Shown here: piece after piece, positions 1-9,383 of the stretch
How the letters are laid out: the number at the start of each line of letters is the position of its first letter
How positions within the stretch are numbered: position 1 is the stretch's first letter
DNA from: Nocardia miyunensis NBRC 108239
GTDB taxonomy: Bacteria; Actinomycetota; Actinomycetes; Mycobacteriales; Mycobacteriaceae
NCBI RefSeq assembly: GCF_001613065.1
Contig: NZ_BDBQ01000057.1
Location: 35,381 to 99,380, forward strand
Direction: 5' to 3'
DNA length: 64,000 bases
Position numbers and translations under genes: made by a program
The notes under the pieces: generated by a model
What the model saw: the letters and a program-made list of their open reading frames with translations, nothing else
What the model was told of the DNA's origin: nothing
Databases searched by the model: none

Positions 1-863
1 GGCAGCACCCGGAAGCGATGGCGCACGCCATCCTGCTCACCGACGGCAAGAACGAACACGAGGAACCCCTGCACCTGGCCGAGGAGATCCGGCTGTCACA
101 GGGCCTGTTCACCTGCGACTGCCGCGGTGTCGGCACCGATTACGTCGTGGCGGAACTGCGTACCGTCGCCTCGGGGCTGCTCGGCTCGGTCGACGTGGTC
201 AAACAGGGCTCGGAGCTCACCGCCGACTTCCAGGCGCTGACCCAGGCGTCGATGGGCCGCACGATTCCCGAACTGACCCTGCGGGTCTGGACGCCCGCGG
301 GCGCTGAGGTGCGATTCGTCAAGCAGGTCGCGCCGACCATCCAGGATCTGTCCGATCGACGTCACGAGACCGCCGCGCAGGTGGGTGAATATCCGCTGGG
401 CTCCTGGGGCGCCGAGGAACGCGACTATCACGTGCAGGTCCGCCTCGACCCGGCCGCGCCGGGCCGGGAGAAGCTGGCCGCCCGGATCAGCGTGGTGGCC
501 GCGGACGAGGTGGTGGGCCAGGGCCTGGTGAAGGCGGTGTGGACCACCGACAGCGGATTGTCGGCCCGGATCAGCCGCCGCGTCGCGCATTACACCGGTC
601 AGGCCGAACTCGCCGAGGCGGTGCAGGAGGGGCTGACCGCCCGCAAGCAGGGCGACGAGACCACCGCGACGGCCAAATTGCAGCGCGCGGTGGAACTGGC
701 CGCCGAGTCCGGAAACGAGGGCACCGCCAAGCTGCTGCGCAATGTCGTGGAGGTGGACGATCGCACCGGCACGGTCCGGCTGCGGCGCGATGTCGACGCC
801 TTCGACGAGATGGCCCTGGACGCGCGTTCGACGAAGACCGCGCGGGTGCGGAAGGAGTCCTAG
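1..863 (+). CDS. VWA-domain protein, 3' part (5' end outside window)
   Basis: The reading frame is open from the first base, so the ATG at 18 is probably internal and the gene begins upstream. The visible start, HAILLTDGKN, looks like the fourth strand of a von Willebrand A fold with its TDG turn. A beta-rich region follows, then a helical C-terminus of about 80 residues rich in Ala, Glu and Lys. VWA proteins of this kind usually assemble protein complexes through a metal site; the MIDAS DxSxS motif would lie in the missing part. The stop shares a base with the start of the zinc-ribbon/FHA gene, so the two are translationally coupled. In actinomycetes VWA plus FHA genes often accompany Ser/Thr kinases and PP2C phosphatases; that context is inferred, not seen here. 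Confidence 0.75.
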   Translation, partial: QHPEAMAHAILLTDGKNEHEEPLHLAEEIRLSQGLFTCDCRGVGTDYVVAELRTVASGLLGSVDVVKQGSELTADFQALTQASMGRTIPELTLRVWTPAGAEVRFVKQVAPTIQDLSDRRHETAAQVGEYPLGSWGAEERDYHVQVRLDPAAPGREKLAARISVVAADEVVGQGLVKAVWTTDSGLSARISRRVAHYTGQAELAEAVQEGLTARKQGDETTATAKLQRAVELAAESGNEGTAKLLRNVVEVDDRTGTVRLRRDVDAFDEMALDARSTKTARVRKES

Positions 864-1573
864 TGCGCACCTGTCCCGACGGTCACGTATCCGGCTCCAC
901 CGATTACTGCGACGTCTGCGGCGCGGCTATGAGCAGCGGTGCCGCCCCTGTTCCGCCCGCGGCGCCCGCGCTGCCGTGCCCGGCGTGTGGTGCGCCGACA
1001 TCGGGGCGGTTCTGCGAAGTGTGCGGCCATGATTCGGCATTGCCCGCGCCCGGCGGCACGGCCGAGCCGATCGCCGGACGGGCCGATCTCGCGGCCATTT
1101 TGTCGGAATCATCGGATCCGACAGTGGAATTCGGTAACGCCGAGTCGAGCGGCACTGCGGGACGATCGGTATGGGTGGCGACGGTCGTGGCGGACCGCGA
1201 TCTCTACGAGCGGATGCTGGCTCGCAAGGGGCCGGACGCCGAACGGGTGGAATTTCCCGGCTATTATCCGGAGCGCCGGATCACATTGCGGGGCAACGAT
1301 TTTCTGATCGGCAAACGAAGTGTGTCGCAGGGTGTGCTGCCCGATATCGATCTGGGCATCGCTCCGGCGGACATCGGTGTGTCCCGGTCGCACGCGCGCA
1401 TCCACATCGACCGGGACGTCCTGACCGTCACCGACCTGGGCTCCACGAACGGCACCAGTCTCAACGGGGTCGACGATCTGATCCCGCCCGGCACGCCTGT
1501 CCCGCTGCACAGTGGCGACCGGATCCACGTCGGTGGATGGACCACCATCACCGTGACCTTCGAATCGGCCTGA
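863..1573 (+). CDS. Zinc-ribbon FHA-domain protein
   Basis: A 236-residue protein. The GTG start at 863 overlaps the previous stop by one base and follows GAAGGAG. The N-terminus carries two cysteine-rich knuckles: Cys4, His8, Cys16, Cys19, then a second CPACG...CEVCG ribbon about 20 residues later. A linker leads to a C-terminal forkhead-associated domain (about residues 125-236) with the expected GKRS, SRSHARI and STNGTSLNG signatures that bind phosphothreonine. It probably reads out Ser/Thr kinase signalling together with the upstream VWA protein. The start is chosen over in-frame codons further upstream because those would run deep into the VWA gene. Confidence 0.85.
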   Translation: MRTCPDGHVSGSTDYCDVCGAAMSSGAAPVPPAAPALPCPACGAPTSGRFCEVCGHDSALPAPGGTAEPIAGRADLAAILSESSDPTVEFGNAESSGTAGRSVWVATVVADRDLYERMLARKGPDAERVEFPGYYPERRITLRGNDFLIGKRSVSQGVLPDIDLGIAPADIGVSRSHARIHIDRDVLTVTDLGSTNGTSLNGVDDLIPPGTPVPLHSGDRIHVGGWTTITVTFESA

Positions 1574-1727
1574 ATCACTCCCCGCACGGTCGGCGGCATG
1601 CAGATGCGGCCGAGGATCTGCTTGTCCGATCCGACGAAATCGCCCGAATTCATTCATGAAAGCGGACAATCTGGGTGTTACCGCTCACATTTACACTGCC
1701 CCGATCAGGTAGTACAAGGAGCAGCAC

Positions 1728-3164
1728 ATGCCAGCTAGTCCACTTCTCCGGGAGTTCTTCCGGCGCAAGCCCATCGACCAGATCGAGGAGCACGATTCCG
1801 GCGGCCTGAAACGGGTGCTGGGTCTGTGGCAGCTGACCACGATCGGCATCGGCGGCATCATCGGCGCGGGGATCTTCAGTCTCGCGGGCGAGGTCGCGAA
1901 CAAGAACGCCGGACCGGCGGTGCTGGTTTCGTTCCTCATCGCCGGTGTCGCCAGTGCCGCCGCGGCACTGTCCTACGCCGAGTTCGCGGGTCTGATCCCG
2001 AAGGCCGGTTCGGCGTACACGTACGGGTACGCGGTGCTGGGCGAACCCGTCGGGTGGTTCATCGGCTGGGATCTGCTGCTGGAGTACACCGCGATCGTCG
2101 CGGTAGTCGCGATCGGCATCTCCGGCTATATCGAATATCTGCTCGAGCAGCTGAATCTGCATCTGCCGGTGTGGATGCTCGGCGCACCGGGAACCGGTGC
2201 GGGCCACAGGGTGGATTTGTTCGCCGCGCTGCTGTGCCTGCTCATCGCGCTGCTGCTGAATCTGGGGATGAAGGCGGCGGCGCGATTCGAGACCGCCGTG
2301 GTCGCCATCAAGATCGTGGTCGTGCTGATCGTCATCGTGGTCGGCTTCTTCTACATCAAGTCGGGCAACTATCACCCGTACTTCCCGTTCGGTTTCGGCG
2401 GCGCGGTGACCGGGGCCTCGACGGTGTTCTTCGCGGTGTTCGGCTACGACGCGATGTCCACCGCGGCGGAGGAGTCCGTCGACGCGAAACGTCATCTGCC
2501 CAAGGCGATCCTGTACTCGCTGGCCATCGCGATGGTGCTGTACGTGCTGGTCTGCCTGGTGCTGACCGGTATGCAGCACTACACCGAGATCAATCCCAAG
2601 AGCGGGTTGTCCACGGCGTTCAAGTCCGTGGGGCTGCCGGGGCTGGGTAGTCTGATCGCGGCGGGCGCGATCATCGGCATCACGACGGTGCTGTTCACCT
2701 TCATGCTGGGCGTCACCAGGATCTGGTTCTCGATGAGCCGGGACGGGTTGCTGCCCAGGTGGTTCGCCAAAACCCATCCGACCCGGCACGTGCCGACCCG
2801 GATCACCTGGATCGCGGGCGCGGTGTCCGCGGCGATCGCCGGATTCATGCCGATCGGCTCGGCGGCCGAGCTGACCAATATCGGCATTCTGCTGGCCTTC
2901 GTCGTGGTGTGCGCGGCGGTGATCGTCTTACGCTACCGCTCACCCGAGCTGCCGCGCTCGTTCCGGACCCCGCTGATGCCGGTGGTGCCGCTGGTCGGGA
3001 TCGGCTTCTCGATCTGGTTGATCACCTTCCTACAGCCGGTCACCTGGTTGCGTTTCGCGATCTGGTTCGTGATCGGCATGGTCATCTACTTCGGTTACAG
3101 CCGAAGGCATTCGGTCCTGGCGACGGGGCCGCGACCGGATGCGAGCGAGACCGCCAACGCCTGA
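1728..3164 (+). CDS. APC-family amino acid permease
   Basis: A 478-residue polytopic membrane protein with about 12 hydrophobic segments. The first segment carries GIGGIIGAGIFSLAG, the substrate-binding loop typical of the amino acid-polyamine-organocation superfamily; length and layout suit the cationic amino acid transporter (YfnA-like) branch. It should import an amino acid by proton symport. The start is an ATG preceded by AAGGAGCAGCAC, a good ribosome site. It lies 154 bases after the FHA gene, so it is probably its own unit, and it ends at a strong hairpin terminator. The exact substrate cannot be read from the sequence. Confidence 0.9.
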   Translation: MPASPLLREFFRRKPIDQIEEHDSGGLKRVLGLWQLTTIGIGGIIGAGIFSLAGEVANKNAGPAVLVSFLIAGVASAAAALSYAEFAGLIPKAGSAYTYGYAVLGEPVGWFIGWDLLLEYTAIVAVVAIGISGYIEYLLEQLNLHLPVWMLGAPGTGAGHRVDLFAALLCLLIALLLNLGMKAAARFETAVVAIKIVVVLIVIVVGFFYIKSGNYHPYFPFGFGGAVTGASTVFFAVFGYDAMSTAAEESVDAKRHLPKAILYSLAIAMVLYVLVCLVLTGMQHYTEINPKSGLSTAFKSVGLPGLGSLIAAGAIIGITTVLFTFMLGVTRIWFSMSRDGLLPRWFAKTHPTRHVPTRITWIAGAVSAAIAGFMPIGSAAELTNIGILLAFVVVCAAVIVLRYRSPELPRSFRTPLMPVVPLVGIGFSIWLITFLQPVTWLRFAIWFVIGMVIYFGYSRRHSVLATGPRPDASETANA

Positions 3165-3168
3165 TTCC

Positions 3169-3214
3169 GCGAGCGGCCCGCCGGCACATCTCTTTCGGCC
3201 GGCGGACCGCTCGC
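3169..3214. terminator. Hairpin terminator between convergent genes
   Basis: Two 16-base arms (3169-3184 and 3199-3214) pair with a single G-T wobble around a 14-base loop containing TCTTT. The hairpin starts 4 bases after the permease stop, between the convergent permease and amidase genes, so it may act in both directions. Confidence 0.8.
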
Positions 3215-3447
3215 ATTCCGATGCTCAACCGGGTGCGGCCAGTTGAATCCAGCGCGGGTCCTGCTGTGGCGAGCGATAATTCGCCGATGCCGAGCAGAAA
3301 GTCGCAGGGGCAGAGCGACGATGCGGGCCAGCGGTCTCGATGCGGGTGTGCCCAGGATCGTGCGAGACAGCACAGTCCCATGTGGGCGGGAGCCCCGCTG
3401 GACCACCACTGTAGGTGCGGGTTCGCCGGATGCCTGGGGTCGCTGGT

Positions 3448-4566
3448 TCAGCGCAGTAGCTCGGCTGTGGCCAACAGGGATTCGTCGCATCCGGGTGAGG
3501 CGATGAGCGAGAGCCCCAGGGGCAGACCGTCGATGCGGGCGACCGGCAGGCTCAGCGCGGGTGCGCCCAGTATCGGTGCGAGACAGGTGAGCCGGACCAC
3601 CGCGGCGCGTCCGGCACCCGAATCATCCAGTAGCGGAGCGGGATACGGGGTGGCGGGCAGGGCGAGTACGCGGTCGTCCGCGAGTGCGCGCAGGATGCGA
3701 TCCGATGCCGTGCGCAGCACCGACCGCGCCTCGGCGGCCATCCGCGGGGTGACCTCGGCCGCGAGTTCCAGACGTGCGGAGACGTTGCGGCCGAAGATGG
3801 GCCGTTCCCGGCGCACCCACTCGCCGTGCTGTTCCCAGACCTGCGCGGCCTGGGCGGTGCTGAACGCGGCGCGCACCCGATCCCAGCCCCCGGCCTCGAA
3901 AAGCGGTGCGGTGGTGAGTTCGAAACCCGCCCCGACCAGGCGGGTGAGTGTGCTGCGCAGCACCTGTCGCACCGGTTCGGCGACCGGAATGTCGGCGGGC
4001 CACCAGACCGTGCGCGGGCGCGCATCGGTTCCGGTGCCGTCGAGCATCAGCCGCGCCCCGGCGCGCAGTGTGGCCAGATCGCGGGCCAGTAGCGCGGGGA
4101 CGTCGAAAGACGGTGCCAGCGGGACGATTCCTGCGTGCGGTGCGCGAGAATGCGTGGGACGCAACCCGAAGATTCCGGTATAGGAAGCCGGGACGCGGAT
4201 CGATCCGGCGGTATCGGTGCCCAAGCCGAGATCGGCGAGACCGGCGGCGATCACCGCGGCGGTCCCGCTGGACGAGCCGCCCGGAATCCGTTCCGGCGCA
4301 ACGGGATTCACCGGCGTCCCGTAGTGGGCGTTGGTGCCGCTGAGGCTGAAGGCCAGTTCGTCGGTGTGGGTCTTGCCGACGACGGTGAACTCCGCCCGCA
4401 GCGCGCGCACGACCGCCGCGTCCTGCTGGGGTATCGAATGTGTGGCCAGCCACCGCGGATTTCCCGCGCCGGTCGGCATACCGGCGACGTCGATGACGTC
4501 CTTCACCGCAAGCCGAAGTCCGGCCGGCGCGTCCAGCACCGGCAGCCAGGATACGAAGCCGTTCAC
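3448..4566 (-). CDS. Amidase-signature hydrolase
   Basis: A 372-residue member of the amidase signature family, which hydrolyses amide C-N bonds with a Ser-cisSer-Lys triad. The triad is visible: Lys22 (AVKD), Ser98 in GGSSSG and Ser122 in GTDTAGSIRVP. It is shorter than the usual 450-500 residues and resembles the compact AMI1/AtzF-like forms. The GTG start overlaps the stop of the upstream acetamidase gene (GTGA), so the two are translationally coupled. Together they would hydrolyse small amides to ammonia and acids. The substrate is unknown. Confidence 0.88.
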   Translation of the reverse strand: MNGFVSWLPVLDAPAGLRLAVKDVIDVAGMPTGAGNPRWLATHSIPQQDAAVVRALRAEFTVVGKTHTDELAFSLSGTNAHYGTPVNPVAPERIPGGSSSGTAAVIAAGLADLGLGTDTAGSIRVPASYTGIFGLRPTHSRAPHAGIVPLAPSFDVPALLARDLATLRAGARLMLDGTGTDARPRTVWWPADIPVAEPVRQVLRSTLTRLVGAGFELTTAPLFEAGGWDRVRAAFSTAQAAQVWEQHGEWVRRERPIFGRNVSARLELAAEVTPRMAAEARSVLRTASDRILRALADDRVLALPATPYPAPLLDDSGAGRAAVVRLTCLAPILGAPALSLPVARIDGLPLGLSLIASPGCDESLLATAELLR

Positions 4567-5645
4567 AGCCCCTCCAGATCGCTCTTGCGGATACAGCAGT
4601 GCACACCCTTGACGATGTCGACGACCTGGGAGATGCGGAAATCCGCGGTCGCGGACAGGTAGGCCAGCGCGATCGGAGCCGGAATCCGGTGCCGCGCACC
4701 GAGATACGCGATCGCGTTGCGCGTCGCCTGCGCGACCGCCGCATCCAGGTCGTGGTCCAGGCCGATCAGCAGATGGTCCTCCCGGGTCTCGGCGAAGGGC
4801 ATCGCGAGGACCTCGGCGAGGCGGCGCATCTCCGGATCGGTGTGCAGGCGCAACCGGAGCGTGGCCCGCAGCGGCGCCTCGAACGCGGTCAGCGCCACCT
4901 CGCCGTCGCCCATCGCGAAATGCGGATCGCCGGCGTAGAACATCGCGCCGGGCACCTGGACCGGCAGATACAGGCGCGCGCCGACCCCGAGCATGCGGAT
5001 GTCGAGATTCCCGCCGTGCGGGCCCGGCGGCACCGAATGCACCGGCTCCTCGGTCGCGGCGGCCACGCCCATGATGCCCAGGAACGGATTGAGCGGGAAG
5101 CGCAGCGAGCGTCCGTCGCCGACCGGGATGACACCGCGTCCGGCCGCGTCGACGGTGGCGATCGTGCAGACCGGCGGCACCGGGTCACCCGGTGGATGGC
5201 CCGCCGGCGGGGCCGGATACTCGCCCGGCAGCGCACCCTTGCCGTGCCGGTTGCTGATCGCCCCGTAGCCGGTGCGGCGACGCAGTTCGAGCACCTCGAC
5301 CTCGAGCACGTCACCGGGACGCGCTCCGGTGACCGCGATCGGCCCGGTGAGCACATGCGGTCCCTGGACGCTCGGATCGTGACTGCCCGATGCCGCGACA
5401 AGTGCTGTGTCGGAAAGGATTTCGCTGATCCCAGCGGGAGCGAAGAACGCCGCCGGATCGCGGCCCTGATCTTCGAGGATGCCCTCGTGACTGATCGTGT
5501 CCAGGCATACGGCGGCGCCCGAGCCGACGGTCAGCACCGGCTCGCTCGCCGCGTTGGGCAGCAGGCCCCAGGAGATCCGGGCCGGATCCGCCGGGAGGTA
5601 CACCTCGCCCGAGAGCGGGCCGGAATGGGGCTGCAGCAGGGTCAT
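4563..5645 (-). CDS. Acetamidase/formamidase family protein
   Basis: A 360-residue protein of the FmdA/AmdA family, which hydrolyses formamide, acetamide or related short amides to ammonia and the acid. Typical features are CLDTISHEG near residue 65, GPIAVTGARPGDVLEVEV, and AMGDGEVALTAFE, which holds conserved acidic residues of the active site. A start 15 codons further upstream is possible, but the ATG at 5645 has a clear GAAGGA site 7-8 bases before it. It is the first gene of a two-gene minus-strand operon with the amidase. Confidence 0.87.
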   Translation of the reverse strand: MTLLQPHSGPLSGEVYLPADPARISWGLLPNAASEPVLTVGSGAAVCLDTISHEGILEDQGRDPAAFFAPAGISEILSDTALVAASGSHDPSVQGPHVLTGPIAVTGARPGDVLEVEVLELRRRTGYGAISNRHGKGALPGEYPAPPAGHPPGDPVPPVCTIATVDAAGRGVIPVGDGRSLRFPLNPFLGIMGVAAATEEPVHSVPPGPHGGNLDIRMLGVGARLYLPVQVPGAMFYAGDPHFAMGDGEVALTAFEAPLRATLRLRLHTDPEMRRLAEVLAMPFAETREDHLLIGLDHDLDAAVAQATRNAIAYLGARHRIPAPIALAYLSATADFRISQVVDIVKGVHCCIRKSDLEGL

Positions 5646-5966
5646 CGACCATCCTTCGAGTGCGACGGGAATGGTTCCGTATACAACCATCGTGCGAGGC
5701 GCGCCGCCAGGGCATCGCGCGAACCTGTGGGAAATGCCACGGGACGCCTGAATAGCGGAAATCGGACGTTAGCTGATGTGTTGCTATTTGTCGAAAAAGT
5801 CTCGCTGCCTTGATAACTCGCCAGTTGGGGACTGTGTTTGGCAGGTTTGGGCAAATGCTCAGCGTGTCCTGCGAGGATTTGGTAACGCCCCGGAAAGATT
5901 TCCTGCGAGCAGGCGCAACACGGCATTCCTATACAGATCGTGCCCCTGCTCTTCCTGGAGGTACTC
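5646..5966. promoter_or_regulatory. Divergent control region of the amide island
   Basis: This 321-base region separates the minus-strand amide hydrolase operon from the plus-strand amidohydrolase operon and must hold both promoters. It is AT-richer than its flanks (for example 5760-5815). I see no strong palindrome and no regulator gene beside it. The ribosome site GGAGG lies at 5957-5961 for the plus-strand gene. Confidence 0.45.
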
Positions 5967-7262
5967 ATGGCGGATCTGGTTCTCCGCAACGCCCGGATCT
6001 CCGATGACGCCGATCCGGTCGATATCGCCGTCGCGGCCGGATGCATCACCGAAATCGCTGCGGCACTACCGGTTTCGGGTATCGACGAAATCGAATGCGA
6101 TGGCCGCGTGGTCATCCCGGGCCTCGTCGAGGCCCATGTGCACGTGGACAAGGCGATGCTCGATCGCGAACGCCCGAACCCCGACGGCACCCTGGGCGGT
6201 GCGATCGCGGTAACCGGCGAACTCAAGCGCGGTTTCACCGCCGAATCGGTCCGGGCCCGCGCCCGGCAGGTGCTGGATCTGGCAATCCTCAACGGCACCA
6301 CCATGATTCGAGCCCACCCGGACGTCGATCCGATCGTCGGACTGCTCGGCGTGCAGGTCCTGCTCGAGCTGCGCGAGGAATACCGCGACCGGCTCGACCT
6401 GCAGATCGTCGCGTTCCCGCAGGAGGGCATTCTGAAAGCCCCGGGCACCCTGGAGCTGCTGCGCGAGGCATTGCGTCTGGGCGCGGACGTCATCGGCGGC
6501 TGTTCCTACAACGAGGCCGATCTGGCCGGCTGTCACCGGCACATCGATCTGGTCTTCGAGCTGGCCACCGAATTCGGCGTCCCGGTCGACATCCACGCCG
6601 ATTTCGCGGACGACGCGACCGATCCGCGCTTCGCCCTGGCCGACCGGATCGCCGAGGTCACCGCCGCAACCGGGATGAGCGGGCGGGTCACCCTCGGGCA
6701 TGTGACCTCCCTGGCGGGACGGCCCGTCGCCGAACGCCGGGCCACGATGCGACGGCTGGCCGCCGCTGGCGTGGCCGTGGTGCCGCTGCCCGCGACGGAT
6801 ATGCACCTGGGCGGCCGCGCCGATCCGGTGGCCGTGCGACGCGGCGTCGCGCCGGTCCGTGAGCTGTGGGAGGCCGGGGTGCAGGCCGCGGTGTCCTCCA
6901 ACAATGTGCGAAATGCGTTCACCCCCTACGGGAATGCCGATCTGCTCGATATCGGCCTGTTCCTCGCGCAGACCGGTCATCTCTCGGGTGAGCGGGATCT
7001 CGCGCGGGTGCTGACCATGCTCACCGACGCTCCGGCGCGGATCGTCGGGATCGCCGACCGCTACGGGCTTCGTCCGGGAGCCGCGGCCGATCTGGTGGTG
7101 CTGTCCACCCACCGGGTCGCCGACGTGCTGCTGGACCGGCCGGACCGCTGCTACGTCCTCAAGCGCGGCCGAGTGGTGGCCCGCACCACTCGAACACGAG
7201 AACTGCTGCACATCGACACTTCCCAGCCTCCTGCCGAAATCGGAGTCCTGTCCCATGCGTGA
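5967..7262 (+). CDS. Amidohydrolase, cytosine-deaminase-like
   Basis: A 431-residue metal-dependent hydrolase with a TIM-barrel amidohydrolase layout: His57-x-His59 (EAHVHVDKA), His210 (DIHADFADD) and His245 (LGHVTS). The overall pattern and the C-terminal YGNADLLDIG motif match the CodA/AtzC-type branch. By my alignment to E. coli CodA the catalytic Glu is Phe213 and the metal-ligand Asp is Asn312, so ordinary cytosine deamination is doubtful. The start at 5967 follows GGAGG at the right distance; an in-frame GTG nine codons upstream lacks this. The gene overlaps the DUF1097 gene by 8 bases. It probably acts on an N-containing cyclic or amide substrate within the island. Confidence 0.8.
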   Translation: MADLVLRNARISDDADPVDIAVAAGCITEIAAALPVSGIDEIECDGRVVIPGLVEAHVHVDKAMLDRERPNPDGTLGGAIAVTGELKRGFTAESVRARARQVLDLAILNGTTMIRAHPDVDPIVGLLGVQVLLELREEYRDRLDLQIVAFPQEGILKAPGTLELLREALRLGADVIGGCSYNEADLAGCHRHIDLVFELATEFGVPVDIHADFADDATDPRFALADRIAEVTAATGMSGRVTLGHVTSLAGRPVAERRATMRRLAAAGVAVVPLPATDMHLGGRADPVAVRRGVAPVRELWEAGVQAAVSSNNVRNAFTPYGNADLLDIGLFLAQTGHLSGERDLARVLTMLTDAPARIVGIADRYGLRPGAAADLVVLSTHRVADVLLDRPDRCYVLKRGRVVARTTRTRELLHIDTSQPPAEIGVLSHA

Positions 7263-7797
7263 ACTCGTTCCCCACGAAGTAGTCGCCTCCGTTCTCGCCG
7301 GGCTGACCGCCTTCATCGGCGGCACCGCGTTGAATCTGCCGCCCTGGGCCATCTTCATCGGCTGGGCCGGTACCTTCCTGGCCGGTGGCCCGTCCCTGGC
7401 GGTCGCCCGCAAACTCTGGGCCGCGATGCCCGCCGGGTCGACCTTCGCCATGGTGATCGTGCTGATCGACCAGCACATCGGTACCGCCTTCGGACAGTCC
7501 CGGCTGGCGCAGGACGCCGTGCTGGCCCTGATCATCCTGGTGGTCAACACCGCCCTGATGTACACCGGCCGGATCGGCTACTTCTCGCTGATCCCGGGCA
7601 TGTTCTTCGGCTTCGCCTCGTACTTCGCCACCTATTTCGGCGGATTCGGCTTCCACGCGGGCAACGTGTTCGCCGCATGGGTATCGGTGGTCGTGATGAA
7701 CGCCCTCGGCCCGGTCTTCGCGTATCTCTCACGCAGACTTGCCTTCCCGCGTCCGGCGGCCGCACCGGCACCTGCCGCGGTACCCGAGGCAGCCTGA
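7255..7797 (+). CDS. DUF1097 membrane protein
   Basis: A 180-residue integral membrane protein with about five hydrophobic segments and an Ala/Pro-rich tail. Its motifs (LPPWAIFIGWAGTFLAGG, IGYFSLIPGMFFGFASYFATYFGG) are those of the DUF1097/YcdZ-like family, whose role is not established. It overlaps the amidohydrolase gene by 8 bases, so they are co-translated; a role in substrate or product movement is a guess from this position. Confidence 0.8.
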   Translation: MRELVPHEVVASVLAGLTAFIGGTALNLPPWAIFIGWAGTFLAGGPSLAVARKLWAAMPAGSTFAMVIVLIDQHIGTAFGQSRLAQDAVLALIILVVNTALMYTGRIGYFSLIPGMFFGFASYFATYFGGFGFHAGNVFAAWVSVVVMNALGPVFAYLSRRLAFPRPAAAPAPAAVPEAA

Positions 7798-8204
7798 GTA
7801 ATGAGAATTCCGATCACTGTAAATTGTTGTGCAACAACAAGATACAAACACTTTCCGAGGCTGTCGGCGATGCGATATAGCCTGCTGTCGACCGCGGCGG
7901 TATGTGGTCGGCACGGTGATCGCCCCGACCCGAGTGACACATCGTGAACCGGCTCGAGTTGCTCGTGACCGTGTCACCGATCGGATGGTGCCGATCGTCG
8001 ATCAGCGGAGTTCGGCCGCCGTCGTGAGGGGACTGCGGCCGAACTCCGCTCGACGGTCGGTCGCGGTCGGTCGCCATCGTCGCAGGCATCGCGAACCATG
8101 AGCTGCCGGTTCCGGTGGACGCGGCGACCGGATTCGTTCTCGACTCCACCGGACCGGACGAACTACCCGCCACCGCTCCGGCCGCCCGGGGGGGTACAGA
8201 GCTG
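7798..8204. other. Convergent intergenic region with inverted repeats
   Basis: There is no convincing gene in these 407 bases between two convergent genes. It holds a small inverted repeat, TTGTTG-TG-CAACAA (7824-7837), and the strong hairpin at 8005-8049. A stretch at about 8073-8200 reads on the plus strand as a plausible protein piece without start or partner and may be decayed coding sequence. Confidence 0.4.
8005..8049. terminator. Bidirectional hairpin terminator
   Basis: Perfect 14-base arms, GCGGAGTTCGGCCG at 8005-8018 and its complement at 8036-8049, enclose a 17-base loop. It lies between the convergent DUF1097 and EamA genes. Confidence 0.75.
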
Positions 8205-9101
8205 CTATCGCCGGTTGCTCACCCCCAGCGCGACGATCAGTAGCGCCGCACCGCACCACCCGGAAACCGAAAGATGTTCGCCTAGGACGAATACCGACAG
8301 CAGGGCGGCGGTGAGTGGTTCCAGGAGCGCTGCGATCGCCGCGAAAATCGGTGCGGCTGTGCGCAGTCCGCGGAAGTACGCGGTGTAGGCGACGGCGGTG
8401 GGCACGCTGCCCAGATAGGCGGCCGTGGCCAGGGTCGCCGGCCGCAGGGGCAGGGTCATGCCGCCGGTCAGGGCGATCGGTGTGAGCAGCAGACCGCCGG
8501 TGAGCATCCCGAAGGCGGTGGTGCGCAGGGGGTCGAGGCCCTCGATCTGCCGGGTGGTGAGCAGGGTGAGGGTTGCGAATCCCGCGGCGGCCAGCAGGGC
8601 GAAGCAGATGCCCGCGACGAGCCGCCATCCGGTCCGCACGCCGTCCGGCGACCAGGTGAGCAGAATCAGTCCGGTGACCGCCGCGGCGATCGCGGTGAGC
8701 GTCGCGGTATCGGGTCGGCGCCGGGTGCGCAGCATGGCGCCGAGCGCGACGAAGACGGGCAGCGTCCCGATCGTCGCCATCGTCGCAATGCTCACCGAAA
8801 TATATTGCACTGCAAGGAAATAGCTGCCCTGGAAAAATCCCAGCAGGCCGCCGGTGAGCAGTATCCGGCCGATCGCGGCCCGGGTGCGCGGCAGGCCGCG
8901 CAACCCGCCGGAGACGGCCAGCAGCGCGATCGCGAGACCGCCGCCGATGAGCAGCCGGTACGCAGCGACGGCCAGCGGTGACAGATGTGCCTCGCGGGCC
9001 AGGATCGAACCGGACAAACCTCCTGTGCCCCAGAGGATTCCGGCCGTGATGAGAGTCAGTGCGGATCGGTCGCGCGCGGGCGCGACGACGTCGACGGACA
9101 T
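8205..9101 (-). CDS. EamA/DMT-family transporter
   Basis: A 298-residue protein with about ten membrane segments forming two EamA repeats, each starting with a pattern like GILWGTGGLSG. Members of this drug/metabolite transporter family mostly export amino acids or small metabolites across the cytoplasmic membrane. The ATG at 9101 has an AGGAG site upstream on the minus strand. It stands alone, divergent from the ParA-like gene. Substrate unknown. Confidence 0.87.
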   Translation of the reverse strand: MSVDVVAPARDRSALTLITAGILWGTGGLSGSILAREAHLSPLAVAAYRLLIGGGLAIALLAVSGGLRGLPRTRAAIGRILLTGGLLGFFQGSYFLAVQYISVSIATMATIGTLPVFVALGAMLRTRRRPDTATLTAIAAAVTGLILLTWSPDGVRTGWRLVAGICFALLAAAGFATLTLLTTRQIEGLDPLRTTAFGMLTGGLLLTPIALTGGMTLPLRPATLATAAYLGSVPTAVAYTAYFRGLRTAAPIFAAIAALLEPLTAALLSVFVLGEHLSVSGWCGAALLIVALGVSNRR

Positions 9102-9342
9102 GGGTGTTGGTACTCCTGCGTCGAAGAGGAAGGAAAGGACGACGACGCGAGGCAGTTACCCACGATGTTCGCACCGGGAGACGGGTACCCGAACGCTGGC
9201 CGAGCGGCTGACGCCACCCTGCCCGTGAAACCACCTCGCTCAGGAGGCGGGCGGCGGAGTGACAGTGAAGATTCGGTGCATGCGGGACATCGTAGCGGGC
9301 TCGCCTCGTTCGGCGCCCGGCAGTTCGTCCGGAAATTCGGCT

Positions 9343-9358
9343 GTGTCCAATTGGACAC
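9343..9358. promoter_or_regulatory. Palindrome upstream of parA-like gene (site 1)
   Basis: A perfect 16-base palindrome, GTGTCCAA/TTGGACAC, lies about 90 bases before the ParA-like start and between divergent genes. Its size and symmetry suit a dimeric repressor operator or a partition-site element. It is the only clear structure in the outer half of the 343-base intergenic region. Confidence 0.55.
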
Positions 9359-9383
9359 GCCGCGCCCATCGAACGGTTCCGGG

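Noticed and set aside
8073..8200. Plus-strand stretch that reads like part of a protein
   Set aside because: It has no start codon, no ribosome site and no recognisable domain, so it is not called as a gene.
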